DNA of 64,000 nucleotides from NCBI GenBank assembly GCA_009781675.1, contig WQVG01000002.1:62001-126000 (forward strand). The letters run 5' to 3'. The position numbers and the translations under genes were made by a program. This DNA is from Candidatus Bathycorpusculum acetigenes (GTDB lineage: Archaea; Thermoproteota; Bathyarchaeia; Bathyarchaeales; Bathycorpusculaceae). The notes beneath the pieces were generated by a model that was given only the letters and a program-made list of their open reading frames with translations, made no database searches and was not told the origin of the DNA. Of the stretch, positions 36,751-45,689 are shown piece after piece (positions within the stretch are counted from its first letter, which is position 1; each line of letters begins with the position of its first letter).

Positions 36751-36802
36751 GATACTAAATCAGGGCTTTTTGTGGGAACAAGGCTTACTATATTAATTTG
36801 TG

Positions 36803-37861
36803 CTATTCGGCTTTGATTATGTGGTAACCTGAGGCTTTGCGTAGGCGGTTCATAACTGCTAGCCCCATACCCTCTGTAGGTACACCCTCAGCAAAGATAA
36901 CATCAATGCCTTCTGCGTCAACTTCTCGCAGGAGTCTAAACAGGTTTTGGGCAACTGAGGCCAAATTGGAGCGGCTACCCAAGGATTTTACGATATCGGC
37001 TTGGTAGGCCGTTTGGGTTTCGTTAGTGGCTAAAACGCCTATGCGATGACCTTTTTGTTTGAAAGATTTTGTTAGTGCTGAAATTTTGGCGGTGACTGCT
37101 TGGGGGTTTCCTTCAACTATGATGATTTCTGCTTTGGGTGCGTAATGTTTATGCTTCATGCCAGGTGAGAGTGCTTTTTCAATCGGTAATTCGATTTCTG
37201 TTTGCACAAATGGATGTAATTTTAAATCAGCCATCACCGCTTTTAGGGCTTCGTATGGTGTGCCTCCGGGACGCAGAAGTATGGGGGGGTCAACGCTTAA
37301 GTCGATGACGGTGGATTCTACGCCTATATCTGTGTCGCCGCCGTCTATAGCGGCGTCTATGCGTCCATTGAGATCCTCAAGAACATGTTGTACAGTGGTT
37401 GGACTGGGTTTGCCGGAGAGGTTGGCGCTGGGTGCGGCTATGGGGTGTTTTGTTTGTCTGAGAAGAGTTTGGGCGACTTTGTGTTTGGGTATACGAATAG
37501 CGATGGTATCTAAGCCTGCAACTGTCTCTTTGGGTACATCACTTGAGTGTTTAAAAATGATGGTGAGAGGGCCGGGCCAAAACTGTTCCATCAGTCGTTC
37601 TGCTTTTTGGGAAACTTGCATCACCAACGGATAGACTTCGTTTGTGTTAGCGATGTGTATAATTGGGGGGTTATCGAGTGGACGTTTTTTGGCTTCAAAC
37701 AGTCTCAAAATTGCATCGCCGTTGAATGCATCAGCACCGAGACCGTAAACGGTCTCTGTTGGGAATGCCACTAAACCGCCGTGCCGAATGATATCGGCGG
37801 CGGGTTGAATTTTTTTTGGATCAGGGAAATGAGGATTGACCTTTAACAGAAGCGTTTTCAT
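36803..37861 (-). CDS. sua5: L-threonylcarbamoyladenylate synthase (Sua5)
   Basis: The 352-residue long form with an N-terminal YrdC domain (GGLVAFPTETVYGLGADAF, KRPLDNPPIIHI, PIAAPSANLSGKPSPT, IDGGDTDIGVESTVIDL) and a C-terminal Sua5 domain. It makes threonylcarbamoyl-AMP for the t6A modification of tRNA position 37, which the KEOPS complex transfers. SPGMKHKHYAP, at the domain junction, is a typical Sua5 linker. It stands alone and is convergent with the GH130 gene. Confidence 0.95.
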   Translation of the reverse strand: MKTLLLKVNPHFPDPKKIQPAADIIRHGGLVAFPTETVYGLGADAFNGDAILRLFEAKKRPLDNPPIIHIANTNEVYPLVMQVSQKAERLMEQFWPGPLTIIFKHSSDVPKETVAGLDTIAIRIPKHKVAQTLLRQTKHPIAAPSANLSGKPSPTTVQHVLEDLNGRIDAAIDGGDTDIGVESTVIDLSVDPPILLRPGGTPYEALKAVMADLKLHPFVQTEIELPIEKALSPGMKHKHYAPKAEIIIVEGNPQAVTAKISALTKSFKQKGHRIGVLATNETQTAYQADIVKSLGSRSNLASVAQNLFRLLREVDAEGIDVIFAEGVPTEGMGLAVMNRLRKASGYHIIKAE

Positions 37862-38055
37862 TTCAGGTGCCTTTTTAGTTCTAGTATGAGAGGTTTTAAG
37901 TCGCTGGGAAATGCTTCAGTATTCTCTTAGCTTATTTGTTTCTTTCTATGGAAAACTATCTGTTTGATGACCAAGTTGATAAATCGCCTATGTATCAACG
38001 GAGATGCATCGTTTTGAGGGTTAGCAACGGATTAGGGCATTGTTTACATGGAGTG

Positions 38056-38430
38056 TTAGATTGCGGTTGGTTCTTTTTTGCTGTCGGTTTTTAGCACCTT
38101 ATCGATGAGGTACATAAAGATTTCTTGTGCCTGGCTTTCGCTTATGTGCTGAAGGTAAACTGAGACTAGAGCAATTTTACCTTTCTTGGCAGCTGTGTAT
38201 TCGGCAAACATACGGGCGGAAATTACGTTTTTGTCTCCAAGAATCACAGAGGAAGTGACTGAACTCAGGTTATCTCTGGGTTTAGGAATTGCAACCGCTA
38301 GGGTGCCTAGTTTGTCCTCTTTTTCGCTTAACATTATCATGATGCTATTTTTTGCTTCCACATAAACTGCTAGGAAGCGGTTATCTTGATGTTCGATTTC
38401 CTCTTTGATGACGTTAGCCCGCTCACTCAT
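38056..38430 (-). CDS. Conserved archaeal protein, possible PAC4-like proteasome chaperone
   Basis: A protein of 124 residues from ATG 38430, which has GGGAG six bases upstream (the track starts at 38478). The pattern of alternating strands (LAVYVEAKNSIMIMLS, GTLAVAIP, SSVILGDKNVISARMFAEYTAA, KIALVSVYLQHIS) fits the small PAC4/Pba4-like proteasome assembly chaperone fold, but I hold this only tentatively. It is divergent from the prefoldin gene. Confidence 0.55.
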   Translation of the reverse strand: MSERANVIKEEIEHQDNRFLAVYVEAKNSIMIMLSEKEDKLGTLAVAIPKPRDNLSSVTSSVILGDKNVISARMFAEYTAAKKGKIALVSVYLQHISESQAQEIFMYLIDKVLKTDSKKEPTAI

Positions 38431-38741
38431 TTTTTCTCCCAACGTGCTAAGGGGGTTGCGGCTTAAAAATACTTTCACAAGGCGCCAAACAAGTCATCAG
38501 GGTTTTAGATAGCCAAGTTTCCTAAAGACAGGGAAGTTTAGCAGTTGCGCAAACGCGGTTTGTGGAGTGACGTTTTTGGGTTAGCTGGGAGTTAGGGTTA
38601 TGTTTAAAGGGGATACGTTGGGTTAGAGTTTCCGAAATATAGTAATTTTTCTGTGAATCGAGGCATCAAGGGTCTTTGATGTCGAGTTGGAAATGCTTAA
38701 TTAAGGGCGTTTGTCTTTTCTGGGTACGGAAGGAATAAACT

Positions 38742-39116
38742 TTGAGTGATGAATTATCCAAGTTACCGCCTAATGTTCAAGAGAGGTTACTTAGGCTCCA
38801 GCAATTACAACAGACGCTACAATCGATTTTGGCACAGAAACAGCAGGTTGATATGGAGAAAGCTGAAGTTGAGCAGACACTGGCTGAATTAGCCAAAACT
38901 GCTGATGAGGCAGTCATCTACAAAGCGGCCGGTTCACTTTTGATTAAAGCAGAGAAGATGAAGGTTACTGAAGACCTCAACGAACGCAAGTCACTTCTGG
39001 ACACTCGCAGTACCGTTATTGCCCGCCAAGAAGAGCGTTTGAAAGCTCAAGTTAAAGAATCCCAAACTAAACTGCAGGAAGACCTCAGCCCAGTCTCAGG
39101 TCAATCCCTCTCTTAA
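38742..39116 (+). CDS. Prefoldin beta subunit
   Basis: A 124-residue coiled-coil protein: LPPNVQERLLRLQQLQQTLQSILAQKQQVDMEKAEVEQTLAEL, the hairpin ADEAVIYKAAGSLLIKA, then the second coil to KESQTKLQEDL. This is the archaeal prefoldin beta subunit, which forms a hexamer with two alpha subunits and hands unfolded chains to the thermosome. The start is TTG 38742 with GGAAGGAAT upstream. DUF3194 and DHH genes follow, an order common in archaea. Confidence 0.95.
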   Translation: MSDELSKLPPNVQERLLRLQQLQQTLQSILAQKQQVDMEKAEVEQTLAELAKTADEAVIYKAAGSLLIKAEKMKVTEDLNERKSLLDTRSTVIARQEERLKAQVKESQTKLQEDLSPVSGQSLS

Positions 39117-39126
39117 ACGGGACTTG

Positions 39127-39420
39127 ATGCGGTTGGATGATCTCGGCTTTCCAGAGCTAACTGCCGAGCAAATCGAACTTTTATGTCAAACCACCGAAAC
39201 CGTAGCTCGCAGATATATCCTAAATCAAGTTCCGGGTAAAGATGTTTGTCGGCTTGATATTTCAGTTGAAGTTGAAGGTACTAAGCCCGTCAATGTCGTC
39301 ATAGAAGTTGACTTGCTTCTCTCAAAACAAGCCGGAACTGTGGATGTAGAAACGTTAGTTAAGGAAGCAGTGGATGCTGGGCATGATGCGGCTGAAAATT
39401 TTTTGAGAAAGATACAATGA
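39127..39420 (+). CDS. DUF3194 family protein
   Basis: A 97-residue archaeal protein from the second ATG; it has FPELTAEQIELLCQTTETVARRYI and SVEVEGTKPVNVVIEVDLLLS, followed by a C-terminal helix. DUF3194 genes almost always follow prefoldin beta in archaea. Function unknown. It starts about ten bases after the prefoldin stop and its own stop overlaps the next start (ATGA). Confidence 0.85.
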   Translation: MRLDDLGFPELTAEQIELLCQTTETVARRYILNQVPGKDVCRLDISVEVEGTKPVNVVIEVDLLLSKQAGTVDVETLVKEAVDAGHDAAENFLRKIQ

Positions 39421-40427
39421 GCTTCAAAGAATTACTTGCAGTTTTAGAGGAAAGGCAAGCGGGATTTGTGGTGCTGATGTGCCATCGCAGTGCTGACGCC
39501 GACTCGATTTGTTCAGCCTATGGCCTGCAGGGATTAATCAAACGATTTCTGCCCAGCGTTGTGGTGGAAATCGGTTGCCCAGCTGGCATCAACAAACCGG
39601 CCAAGACGTTGCTAGAATATCTGCCTATATCAGTTAACCTCAAACCCAACATTGAATCCGCAGAAGCCATCGTACTTTTGGATATGAATACGGTGGAACA
39701 GCTTGACGAGGCCGCCGATGCCGTCAGGAAATCGGTTGCCCCAAAAATTATCATTGACCATCACGCGCCAAACCAGGAAACCATGCAGATATGTAGACTT
39801 TGCGTAATCGATGACAAAGCAGCTGCAAACTGTGAACTTATCTACCGGCTCTATGCAGAAGCAGAAGTCAAACCCAACCTAAATGAGGCAAAGGCGTTGT
39901 TTGTAGGTATCGCTTTTGACACCCGTCATTTTGCATTAGCAAATTCCCCCACGTTTGGTATACTTGCGGCCCTAGTAGCAGAGGGTATAGATGCACAGCA
40001 GACACTTGCTCAATTTGCCCTACCCATCGATACCTCTGAGCGTATTGCTAAACTCAAAGCGTGCAAACGGGCAAAAATTGTCCAGATTGAAGAATGGATA
40101 GTTGCGCTGTCGCATGTGAGTGCTTATCAGGCGCCAGCAGCAAAAGCGCTTGTAGATTTGGGGGCACATATATCGGCAGTTGCAGGAAAAAAAAATGGAA
40201 AAATTGAAATCAGCCTTCGAAGCGTCCGCCAGTTCAACGAGGGTACAGGTATTCATCTTGGAACCGACATTGCAGCTCCGCTGGGGGAGTATTTGCAGGG
40301 TGTCGGAGGGGGCCATGCGATGGCGTCTGGCGTGAGCGGTAAGGGAGAAATTCAAGATGCACTCAAACAATGCTTGACTCTGTTAAAACAAAAGCTTCAA
40401 ATGAAAAACTCAACTGCAGAGAACTAA
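39417..40427 (+). CDS. DHH/DHHA1 phosphoesterase (archaeal RecJ/NrnA-like)
   Basis: A 336-residue DHH-family phosphoesterase: MCHRSADADSICSAYG, IVLLDMNTVEQL, IIDHHAPN (the DHH motif), GIAFDTRHFALA and the C-terminal DHHA1 signature GGGHAMASGVSG. Archaeal members act on single-stranded oligonucleotides or nanoRNA, or as GINS partners; the short length favours the NrnA/oligoribonuclease type. Its ATG overlaps the DUF3194 stop. This is the last gene of the prefoldin unit. Confidence 0.9.
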   Translation: MSFKELLAVLEERQAGFVVLMCHRSADADSICSAYGLQGLIKRFLPSVVVEIGCPAGINKPAKTLLEYLPISVNLKPNIESAEAIVLLDMNTVEQLDEAADAVRKSVAPKIIIDHHAPNQETMQICRLCVIDDKAAANCELIYRLYAEAEVKPNLNEAKALFVGIAFDTRHFALANSPTFGILAALVAEGIDAQQTLAQFALPIDTSERIAKLKACKRAKIVQIEEWIVALSHVSAYQAPAAKALVDLGAHISAVAGKKNGKIEISLRSVRQFNEGTGIHLGTDIAAPLGEYLQGVGGGHAMASGVSGKGEIQDALKQCLTLLKQKLQMKNSTAEN

Positions 40428-41164
40428 GTCATTCTTAAAAGGTTTAGGTTTATCAGAGCGGCTTAGTTATGCAACGTTTGACTATAGTAGTGTATGTTGA
40501 TGCCCGAAAAAGCGCGAGAGGCACCAATCAATAATAGTTCAAGAGTAAGATGGCTCTTAAGTTTATGAGAAAATGGGTCGCCAAAAGTTTTGCTGGTCCG
40601 TTAGTTAAATTGAGATATGGTGAGTCTGTTCCTACTCCACTACCGGAAATGGGTATCTCATAGTTTTTCACATTATAATGGTGAATTACTGTTTGTGCCG
40701 GCGGTTTCACAGGCGCTCCTCACCGGCATATTTTATTGTTTTTAATAGATTTAAGATTTATTCTGTAGCAAGAGATCCCAAATAATTAGTCTACAACCAT
40801 ATGCAATCTTGGTGGATCGCAGAATATAACAAACAAGTCATCCCACAACTATAGTAGCTCACCCATTCAGTCAGTTTCTGCTCCATAAGGGCATTTGTGT
40901 GCTGTCAGATAAGGCTTGTTTTCTGTCCAGCAAATTTGGAGATCATTTGAAAATGAGAATATCTTACTATACGATATGGGGTTCACAGCATTATGGTTTG
41001 AAATATAGATTTACCTGCTGATGATAGTATGTTTAGAGAGTTTAGAGATATTTAGATGGTATATAGGGAAATTTTAATTACATCAGAACCATTTAGGAAT
41101 AAAAAACAGAACTGGGTAGCTACGCTTAAATGAGCATCACACATAAAGTGAGCAGGCACAAAAT
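40428..41164. other. Long intergenic region with candidate RNA
   Basis: A 737-base stretch between the DHH gene and the ECF ATPase gene. It contains the second candidate structured RNA (40619-40724). The rest is AT-rich; the minus-strand ORF 40528-40710 runs through the RNA element and is not credible. I found no S-component gene or tRNA here. Confidence 0.6.
40619..40724. ncRNA. Candidate structured RNA, copy B
   Basis: A 106-base element with GGTGAG (40619-40624) complementary to CTCACC (40719-40724). It shares TGTTCCTACTCCA, CCRGAAAT and TTTCACAGGCGCTCCTCACC with the element at 7912-7998, whereas the interior is 19 bases longer and different. Local pairs are CCGG/CCGG, TTCAC/GTGAA and GCG/CGC around the TTCACAG loop, so base pairing is kept with changed bases. 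It lies about 440 bases before the ECF ATPase gene. Strand and function are unknown; it does not match any riboswitch consensus I can recall. Confidence 0.5.
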
Positions 41165-42016
41165 ATGGCACTGATAGAAACCAAGGGCCTCACCTACACC
41201 TATCCAGGCACATCCAAGCCTTCCATCCACGATGTGTCCATCAAAATAGAGAAAGGAGAATTCGTCCTAATCACAGGCCCCAGTGGTTGCGGCAAGACAA
41301 CTTTGTGCAGATGTTTCAATGGATTGGTGCCGCATTTCTATCAGGGCGAAATCAAAGGCGAAATAACGGTTGCAGGCATAAATACCCTTGACCAGCACAC
41401 CTACGAAATAGCAAAACATGTGGGTCTAGTTTTCCAAAATCCAGAAAATCAACTGTTCGCCCTTTCAATCGAGAAAGATGTGGCGTTCGGCTTAGAAAAC
41501 ATGGGCACCGCTCGGGAAGAGATGCGTAAAAAAGTCGATTGGGCACTTCACCAAACCGGTATCTATGACATTCGAGAGCGTTCTCCGCATGAAATCAGCG
41601 GCGGACAGCAGCAACGGGTGGCAATTGCATCAGTCTTGGCTATGGAACCCGAGATTATCGTTTTGGATGAACCCACATCCTTTTTGGATCCCCTGAGTGC
41701 AGAAAAAATTTTTGATGTTATCTACAAGCTCAACAAAGAGCAGGGAATCACCGTGGTGCTGGTTGAGCACCGGCTGGATTTAACGGCAAAATATACCAAC
41801 CATCTCATTGTTATGGATCAGGGCACTGTGCGATTGGAGGGTGACCCACGTGATATTCTCAGCAACGAAGAAACCCGACGTATTGGTGTCGGCATCCCCA
41901 AAGCGACCCTGCTCTACCAGATGCTTAAAAAAGAAAACTGTAATCTAGGCAATAAAACGCCGCTGGGTTCTGAGGAATTGGCAGATCAAATCTTGGAGGA
42001 ACTAAAGGGTGATTGA
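41165..42016 (+). CDS. ecfA1: ECF transporter ATPase subunit A1
   Basis: A 283-residue ABC ATPase: GPSGCGKTT (Walker A), FQNPENQL (Q-loop of the ECF type), ISGGQQQRVAIA (signature), EIIVLDEPTSFLDP (Walker B) and VEHRLD. FQNPENQLF is characteristic of energy-coupling-factor ATPases. It works with the next two genes to drive vitamin or metal uptake through an S-component, which is not in this window. Its stop overlaps the next gene by eight bases. Confidence 0.93.
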   Translation: MALIETKGLTYTYPGTSKPSIHDVSIKIEKGEFVLITGPSGCGKTTLCRCFNGLVPHFYQGEIKGEITVAGINTLDQHTYEIAKHVGLVFQNPENQLFALSIEKDVAFGLENMGTAREEMRKKVDWALHQTGIYDIRERSPHEISGGQQQRVAIASVLAMEPEIIVLDEPTSFLDPLSAEKIFDVIYKLNKEQGITVVLVEHRLDLTAKYTNHLIVMDQGTVRLEGDPRDILSNEETRRIGVGIPKATLLYQMLKKENCNLGNKTPLGSEELADQILEELKGD

Positions 42017-42833
42017 GGTAGAAGGCATCTATTACAGCTATCCCAGCAAGGTTGAAGCGTTAAGGGGCGTCTCGCTTAATATCAAAGACGGGGAATTTGT
42101 CGCCATCATGGGACAGAACGGCGCAGGCAAATCCACTCTTGTCAAGCACTTCAACGGATTGCTTAAGCCCTCAGTGGGCACTGTTACAGTGGATGGAATA
42201 AAAACTGTCAAATCCAGTGTCGCCACTCTGGCCCGTAATGTGGGGTTTGTGTTCCAGAACCCTGACCATCAGCTTTTTAGTGAAACCGTTGAGGAGGAAA
42301 TCGGATTTGCACTCAAAAACTTTGGGTTTGATGTTAAAGTTATCGAAGAGCGTATCACATGGTCGCTCGAGTTGCTTTCGCTTTCACAGTACCGTAAAAC
42401 CTCACCGTTTCTGTTAAGCGGCGGGGAGCGTAAACGGGTGGCTCTGGCATCAGTTTTGGCATGTGATCCCAAGATGTTGGTTTTAGATGAACCCACCATC
42501 GGACAGGATTATGAGCAGAAAGAGAAGCTACGGCAGTTTATTATGCAACTACAATCACAGGGAAAAACAGTTATCGCCGTTACCCATGATGTGGAGTTTG
42601 TGGCGGAATGTAATCCACGGGTGGTTTTGATGAAGGAGGGTAAAATAGTCGCTGATGGGCAGGGGCATCAAATTCTAACTGATCCAGCTATGCTGGAGGC
42701 AGCTTCGATTGTGTTACCTCAAATCGCGCAGGTATTTACTAAACTATCTGCACTAGGTTTATCTAAAGACATCATTAATATCGATGAAGCTAAAAGGGTT
42801 CTGCTAAAAGCCATGGAGAAGCATAAGCGATGA
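42009..42833 (+). CDS. ecfA2: ECF transporter ATPase subunit A2
   Basis: A 274-residue partner ATPase with GQNGAGKST (Walker A), FQNPDHQLFSETVEEEIGFAL, LSGGERKRVALA, KMLVLDEPTIGQDY and VTHDVEFV. FQNPDHQ is again ECF-specific. It should form a heterodimer with EcfA1 on the cytoplasmic face. Its start lies inside the end of ecfA1, and its stop overlaps ecfT by four bases, so the three subunits are translationally coupled. Confidence 0.93.
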   Translation: MIEVEGIYYSYPSKVEALRGVSLNIKDGEFVAIMGQNGAGKSTLVKHFNGLLKPSVGTVTVDGIKTVKSSVATLARNVGFVFQNPDHQLFSETVEEEIGFALKNFGFDVKVIEERITWSLELLSLSQYRKTSPFLLSGGERKRVALASVLACDPKMLVLDEPTIGQDYEQKEKLRQFIMQLQSQGKTVIAVTHDVEFVAECNPRVVLMKEGKIVADGQGHQILTDPAMLEAASIVLPQIAQVFTKLSALGLSKDIINIDEAKRVLLKAMEKHKR

Positions 42834-43615
42834 GTATCTTTGATGGCTTAAAATTCCGCAAAGTCAACTCGCTTATCCACAATCTTGATCCACGTATCAA
42901 ATTCGTTTATGTCATCGGGGTCTTCATTGCCGCCCTTCTTTTTCTCCAGATAATCCCACTCCTTGCACTGTTTGTAATACAGTTACCGTTTGTGTTTTTG
43001 GCGCGTGTCCAGCAACAGTGGCTACGTTCTCTGCGGGGAGCCGCTTTTTTGGCGGCATTTATCTTTCTTATCAACATAGCGACAAACTTCTTTGGAGGAG
43101 GTTATACGTTAACGCCAAGCAATATCGAAGGTGCAGCGGCTATGACCCTTCGGTTCGTAGTGTTAGTAGAATCATTTTCGGTGTTCTTCTTAACCACTTC
43201 TCCGGATCATTTGGGGTTAGCATTGGAACAGTCTCGTGTGCCCTACGAGTTTGCATTTGCCTTCACTGCTGCCGTACGCTTCGTGCCGGTGCTGGCTGAG
43301 GAAGCCCAAACAATCATGGACGCACAGAAAGCCCGAGGATTAGAACTTGAGAAAGGCAACCTGCTCAAACGCATCCGCAACTACATCCCCATCCTGATTC
43401 CTCTAATTGTAAGCGCCATCCGACGAAGCCTTGAACTTGCCGAAGCCATGGAGTCCCGGGCTTGGGGTGCATGCAAAAAACGCACTAACCTCTACTCATT
43501 GCAATTACACAAAGGCGACTATGCATTAATTGGGATTACAGCAACAATTTTGGTAAGTGCAATCTACGCATACTTCTTTGTGTCAATCCCCACAATTGTG
43601 AACCTGCTATCATAA
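42830..43615 (+). CDS. ecfT: ECF transporter transmembrane subunit EcfT
   Basis: A 261-residue membrane protein with about five to six hydrophobic segments (for example YVIGVFIAALLFLQIIPLLA and AAFLAAFIFLINIATNFF) and the two coupling-helix motifs AQKARGLELEKGN and AMESRAWG that bind the ATPases. It ends the ecfA1-A2-T operon. Substrate cannot be inferred since the S-component is elsewhere; the arrangement suggests a shared (group II) module. Confidence 0.92.
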   Translation: MSIFDGLKFRKVNSLIHNLDPRIKFVYVIGVFIAALLFLQIIPLLALFVIQLPFVFLARVQQQWLRSLRGAAFLAAFIFLINIATNFFGGGYTLTPSNIEGAAAMTLRFVVLVESFSVFFLTTSPDHLGLALEQSRVPYEFAFAFTAAVRFVPVLAEEAQTIMDAQKARGLELEKGNLLKRIRNYIPILIPLIVSAIRRSLELAEAMESRAWGACKKRTNLYSLQLHKGDYALIGITATILVSAIYAYFFVSIPTIVNLLS

Positions 43616-43767
43616 CACAGTAGACTAATAGACCACGTGCGATTAACGCCTCGTTAAGCTAAATTTCGCAGTTTTAGCTACCGATACTTTGAGTATCTTT
43701 ATTGTACATGAAAGATAGACTTAAGAAGTGAAAGAAGATAGTAAAAATAGAATTTGAGTAATCAAAG

Positions 43768-44652
43768 ATGATGGTTATGGCTGAGCGTACTCGTTTTGGG
43801 CCTGCAGGTGTACCACCTATGTTTCGGTTGCTAGGTGCTTCTACGTTTGACACGCCGCGTCTGCTTCGGGAGGAAGGTTTAGATGCCTTGGAATATCAAG
43901 CGGTACGATGGGGACCAAAACCGCAGATAAAAGAGATAGACGCTCGCCGGCTCGGCGAAGAAGCCAAGAAGAACGATGTCAAACTCAGCATGCATGGCAG
44001 TTACTTCATCAACCTCTCAGGCAAACGCGAGGTGGTTGAAGCCAGCAAGCGCCGTATGATAGCGTGTGCAATCGGGGCAGAATGGATGGGCGCGGGGGTC
44101 ATGGTTTTTCACACTGGATTCTACGGTTTGTTCGAAAAAGACTACGCTCTTAAAAATTGCATTACAGCATTAAAAGAAGTTAGTGCAGAAATGAAAAGCC
44201 TAGGTTTAAAGGTGAAATTGGGGCCCGAAACCATGGGACGTAAATCTCAAGTTGGTAACTTGGAGGAAATCATAACCATCAACCGTGAAGTCGAAGATAC
44301 CCAACTGGTTGTAGACTGGGGACATCTCCACGCACTGCATCAAGGAGCTTTAAAAACCGCAGACGACATGCGGAAAGTAGTTGAAAAAATCGAGCAGGAA
44401 CTGGATACTCAAACCCTTCGCAATATGCACTGCCACTTCTCAAAAATTGAATTTGCCAGTCAAGGAGAAAAAAAACATCATACACTCGATGAACAACAAT
44501 TTGGACCTGACTTCCGCATGCTATCAGAGGTGATTTTGGATTTTAAGATGCACCCTACGTTGATCTGCGAGTCACCAATTCTAGATATTGATGCACGGAA
44601 AATGAAAGAAACACTACAGCAGGCCCAAGATCAAAGGGTCAATCGGATCTAA
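43768..44652 (+). CDS. nfo: Endonuclease IV family (AP endonuclease 2-like)
   Basis: A 294-residue TIM-barrel protein with the zinc ligands of endonuclease IV in order: SMHGSYFINLSG, VFHTGFYG, LGPETMGR, LVVDWGHLHA, NMHCHFSKIE and LICESPILDIDARKM. It should cleave DNA at abasic sites. The first Met residues (MMVMAERTRFGPAG) leave the start slightly ambiguous. It stands alone between the ECF operon and the helicase unit. Confidence 0.9.
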   Translation: MMVMAERTRFGPAGVPPMFRLLGASTFDTPRLLREEGLDALEYQAVRWGPKPQIKEIDARRLGEEAKKNDVKLSMHGSYFINLSGKREVVEASKRRMIACAIGAEWMGAGVMVFHTGFYGLFEKDYALKNCITALKEVSAEMKSLGLKVKLGPETMGRKSQVGNLEEIITINREVEDTQLVVDWGHLHALHQGALKTADDMRKVVEKIEQELDTQTLRNMHCHFSKIEFASQGEKKHHTLDEQQFGPDFRMLSEVILDFKMHPTLICESPILDIDARKMKETLQQAQDQRVNRI

Positions 44653-44774
44653 TTTATAGAAGCCCAACATTTTTTTGATTTGCATCATGGTTGAAATCGA
44701 AGCCAACTCTCGCGCATATGCGTTCGCAATGATAAAATCATGCAAATTAGACATCATTGATCTAGTTTAGCAAG

Positions 44775-45689
44775 TTATTCTAAGAATTGTGATAGGTATT
44801 GGATAATTAATTCGTAAGCTTCCAAGTCAGGAGGTCCTTTGCGGTTGTTGTTTTCGTCTGTTTCAATCAGCTGTTTGCCGTCGCCTTCAGAAACGGGCTC
44901 ATTGTACTCAATGCGAAACACGCAACGCACAACAGTACCATTACTGGCTTCAAAGGTTAATAGGGGATACTTTACGCCGGGCAGAAGCAGATCGTGTTTT
45001 TCTTCTGCCTTGGATTCGATTAGAAATATTTTGGCTTCCGCCAGCGACAGAAGACTCAGTAGAAGTGAACCTTGATATGGCGGAAAACTGGTTTGTTGAT
45101 TGCCTTGGGTTGATTTCTCTTTTGCTTCTTCTATTTTTGCTACCAAGACATCGCTGTTCCACAGTTCCACACCATACCTTTGCGCCTCCATAATAGCCTG
45201 TTCTGTAAAACATGTTGTAGCTAGGAGGATTATGCGGTTGTATCCATGGGTGCGTTGGGTTTGCTGGGCATCCAAAACAGCGGCAACTGTAAGAGTATAG
45301 TCTTGGGGATATTTCCGCGCTAAAACTGCAACCGTCTCACCGTTTCGAATAGCGGTTAAATTAGTGCCACCATTAGTCAGATATCGACTCTGCACGTCGT
45401 ACCCTAATGCCTCAAAGAGCCATTGCATGAAACCCCCAAATTCCTTATCTGAAAGGCACTCAACCAAATAGGCTCTTGATTTCTGCGCTGTTTTAGGAAC
45501 CTTTTCTACCATCATTCTTACATCAGGTTTCTTGAGGGCGAGGTTGTGTGCTTTTTTTATTCTATCTGCCAGTACCACTGCTTTATCCACTGGAATCTGC
45601 AGGTTATTTGATAGTAACTCGGCTATATCACTGTCTGGCGGTTGCTCTATAATTTCCTTTAGAATACCGCTAAAGTTTTTCTGATTCAT
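44775..45689 (-). CDS. Mrr-like restriction endonuclease fold protein, active site degenerate
   Basis: The protein (304 residues from ATG 45689, which follows GAGGT and AGGA) has a helical N-terminus, then an Mrr-type PD-(D/E)xK core: FMQWLFEALGYDVQSRYLTNGGTNL, VAVLARKY, IILLATTCFTEQAIMEAQRYGVELW. Compared with the usual GDGGIDL and VQCKRY, the Asp is Asn110, the Gln/Glu is Leu123 and the Lys is Arg125, so catalysis is probably lost. The start lies inside the preceding gene. As third member of the helicase unit it may act as a DNA-binding or structural part. Confidence 0.75.
   Translation of the reverse strand: MNQKNFSGILKEIIEQPPDSDIAELLSNNLQIPVDKAVVLADRIKKAHNLALKKPDVRMMVEKVPKTAQKSRAYLVECLSDKEFGGFMQWLFEALGYDVQSRYLTNGGTNLTAIRNGETVAVLARKYPQDYTLTVAAVLDAQQTQRTHGYNRIILLATTCFTEQAIMEAQRYGVELWNSDVLVAKIEEAKEKSTQGNQQTSFPPYQGSLLLSLLSLAEAKIFLIESKAEEKHDLLLPGVKYPLLTFEASNGTVVRCVFRIEYNEPVSEGDGKQLIETDENNNRKGPPDLEAYELIIQYLSQFLE

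Noticed and set aside
40619-40724. Fluoride (crcB) or yybP-ykoY riboswitch
   Set aside because: Only short fragments (GGAGTAGG on the minus strand, GGTGAG) resemble those consensus sequences; the conserved core elements are missing.
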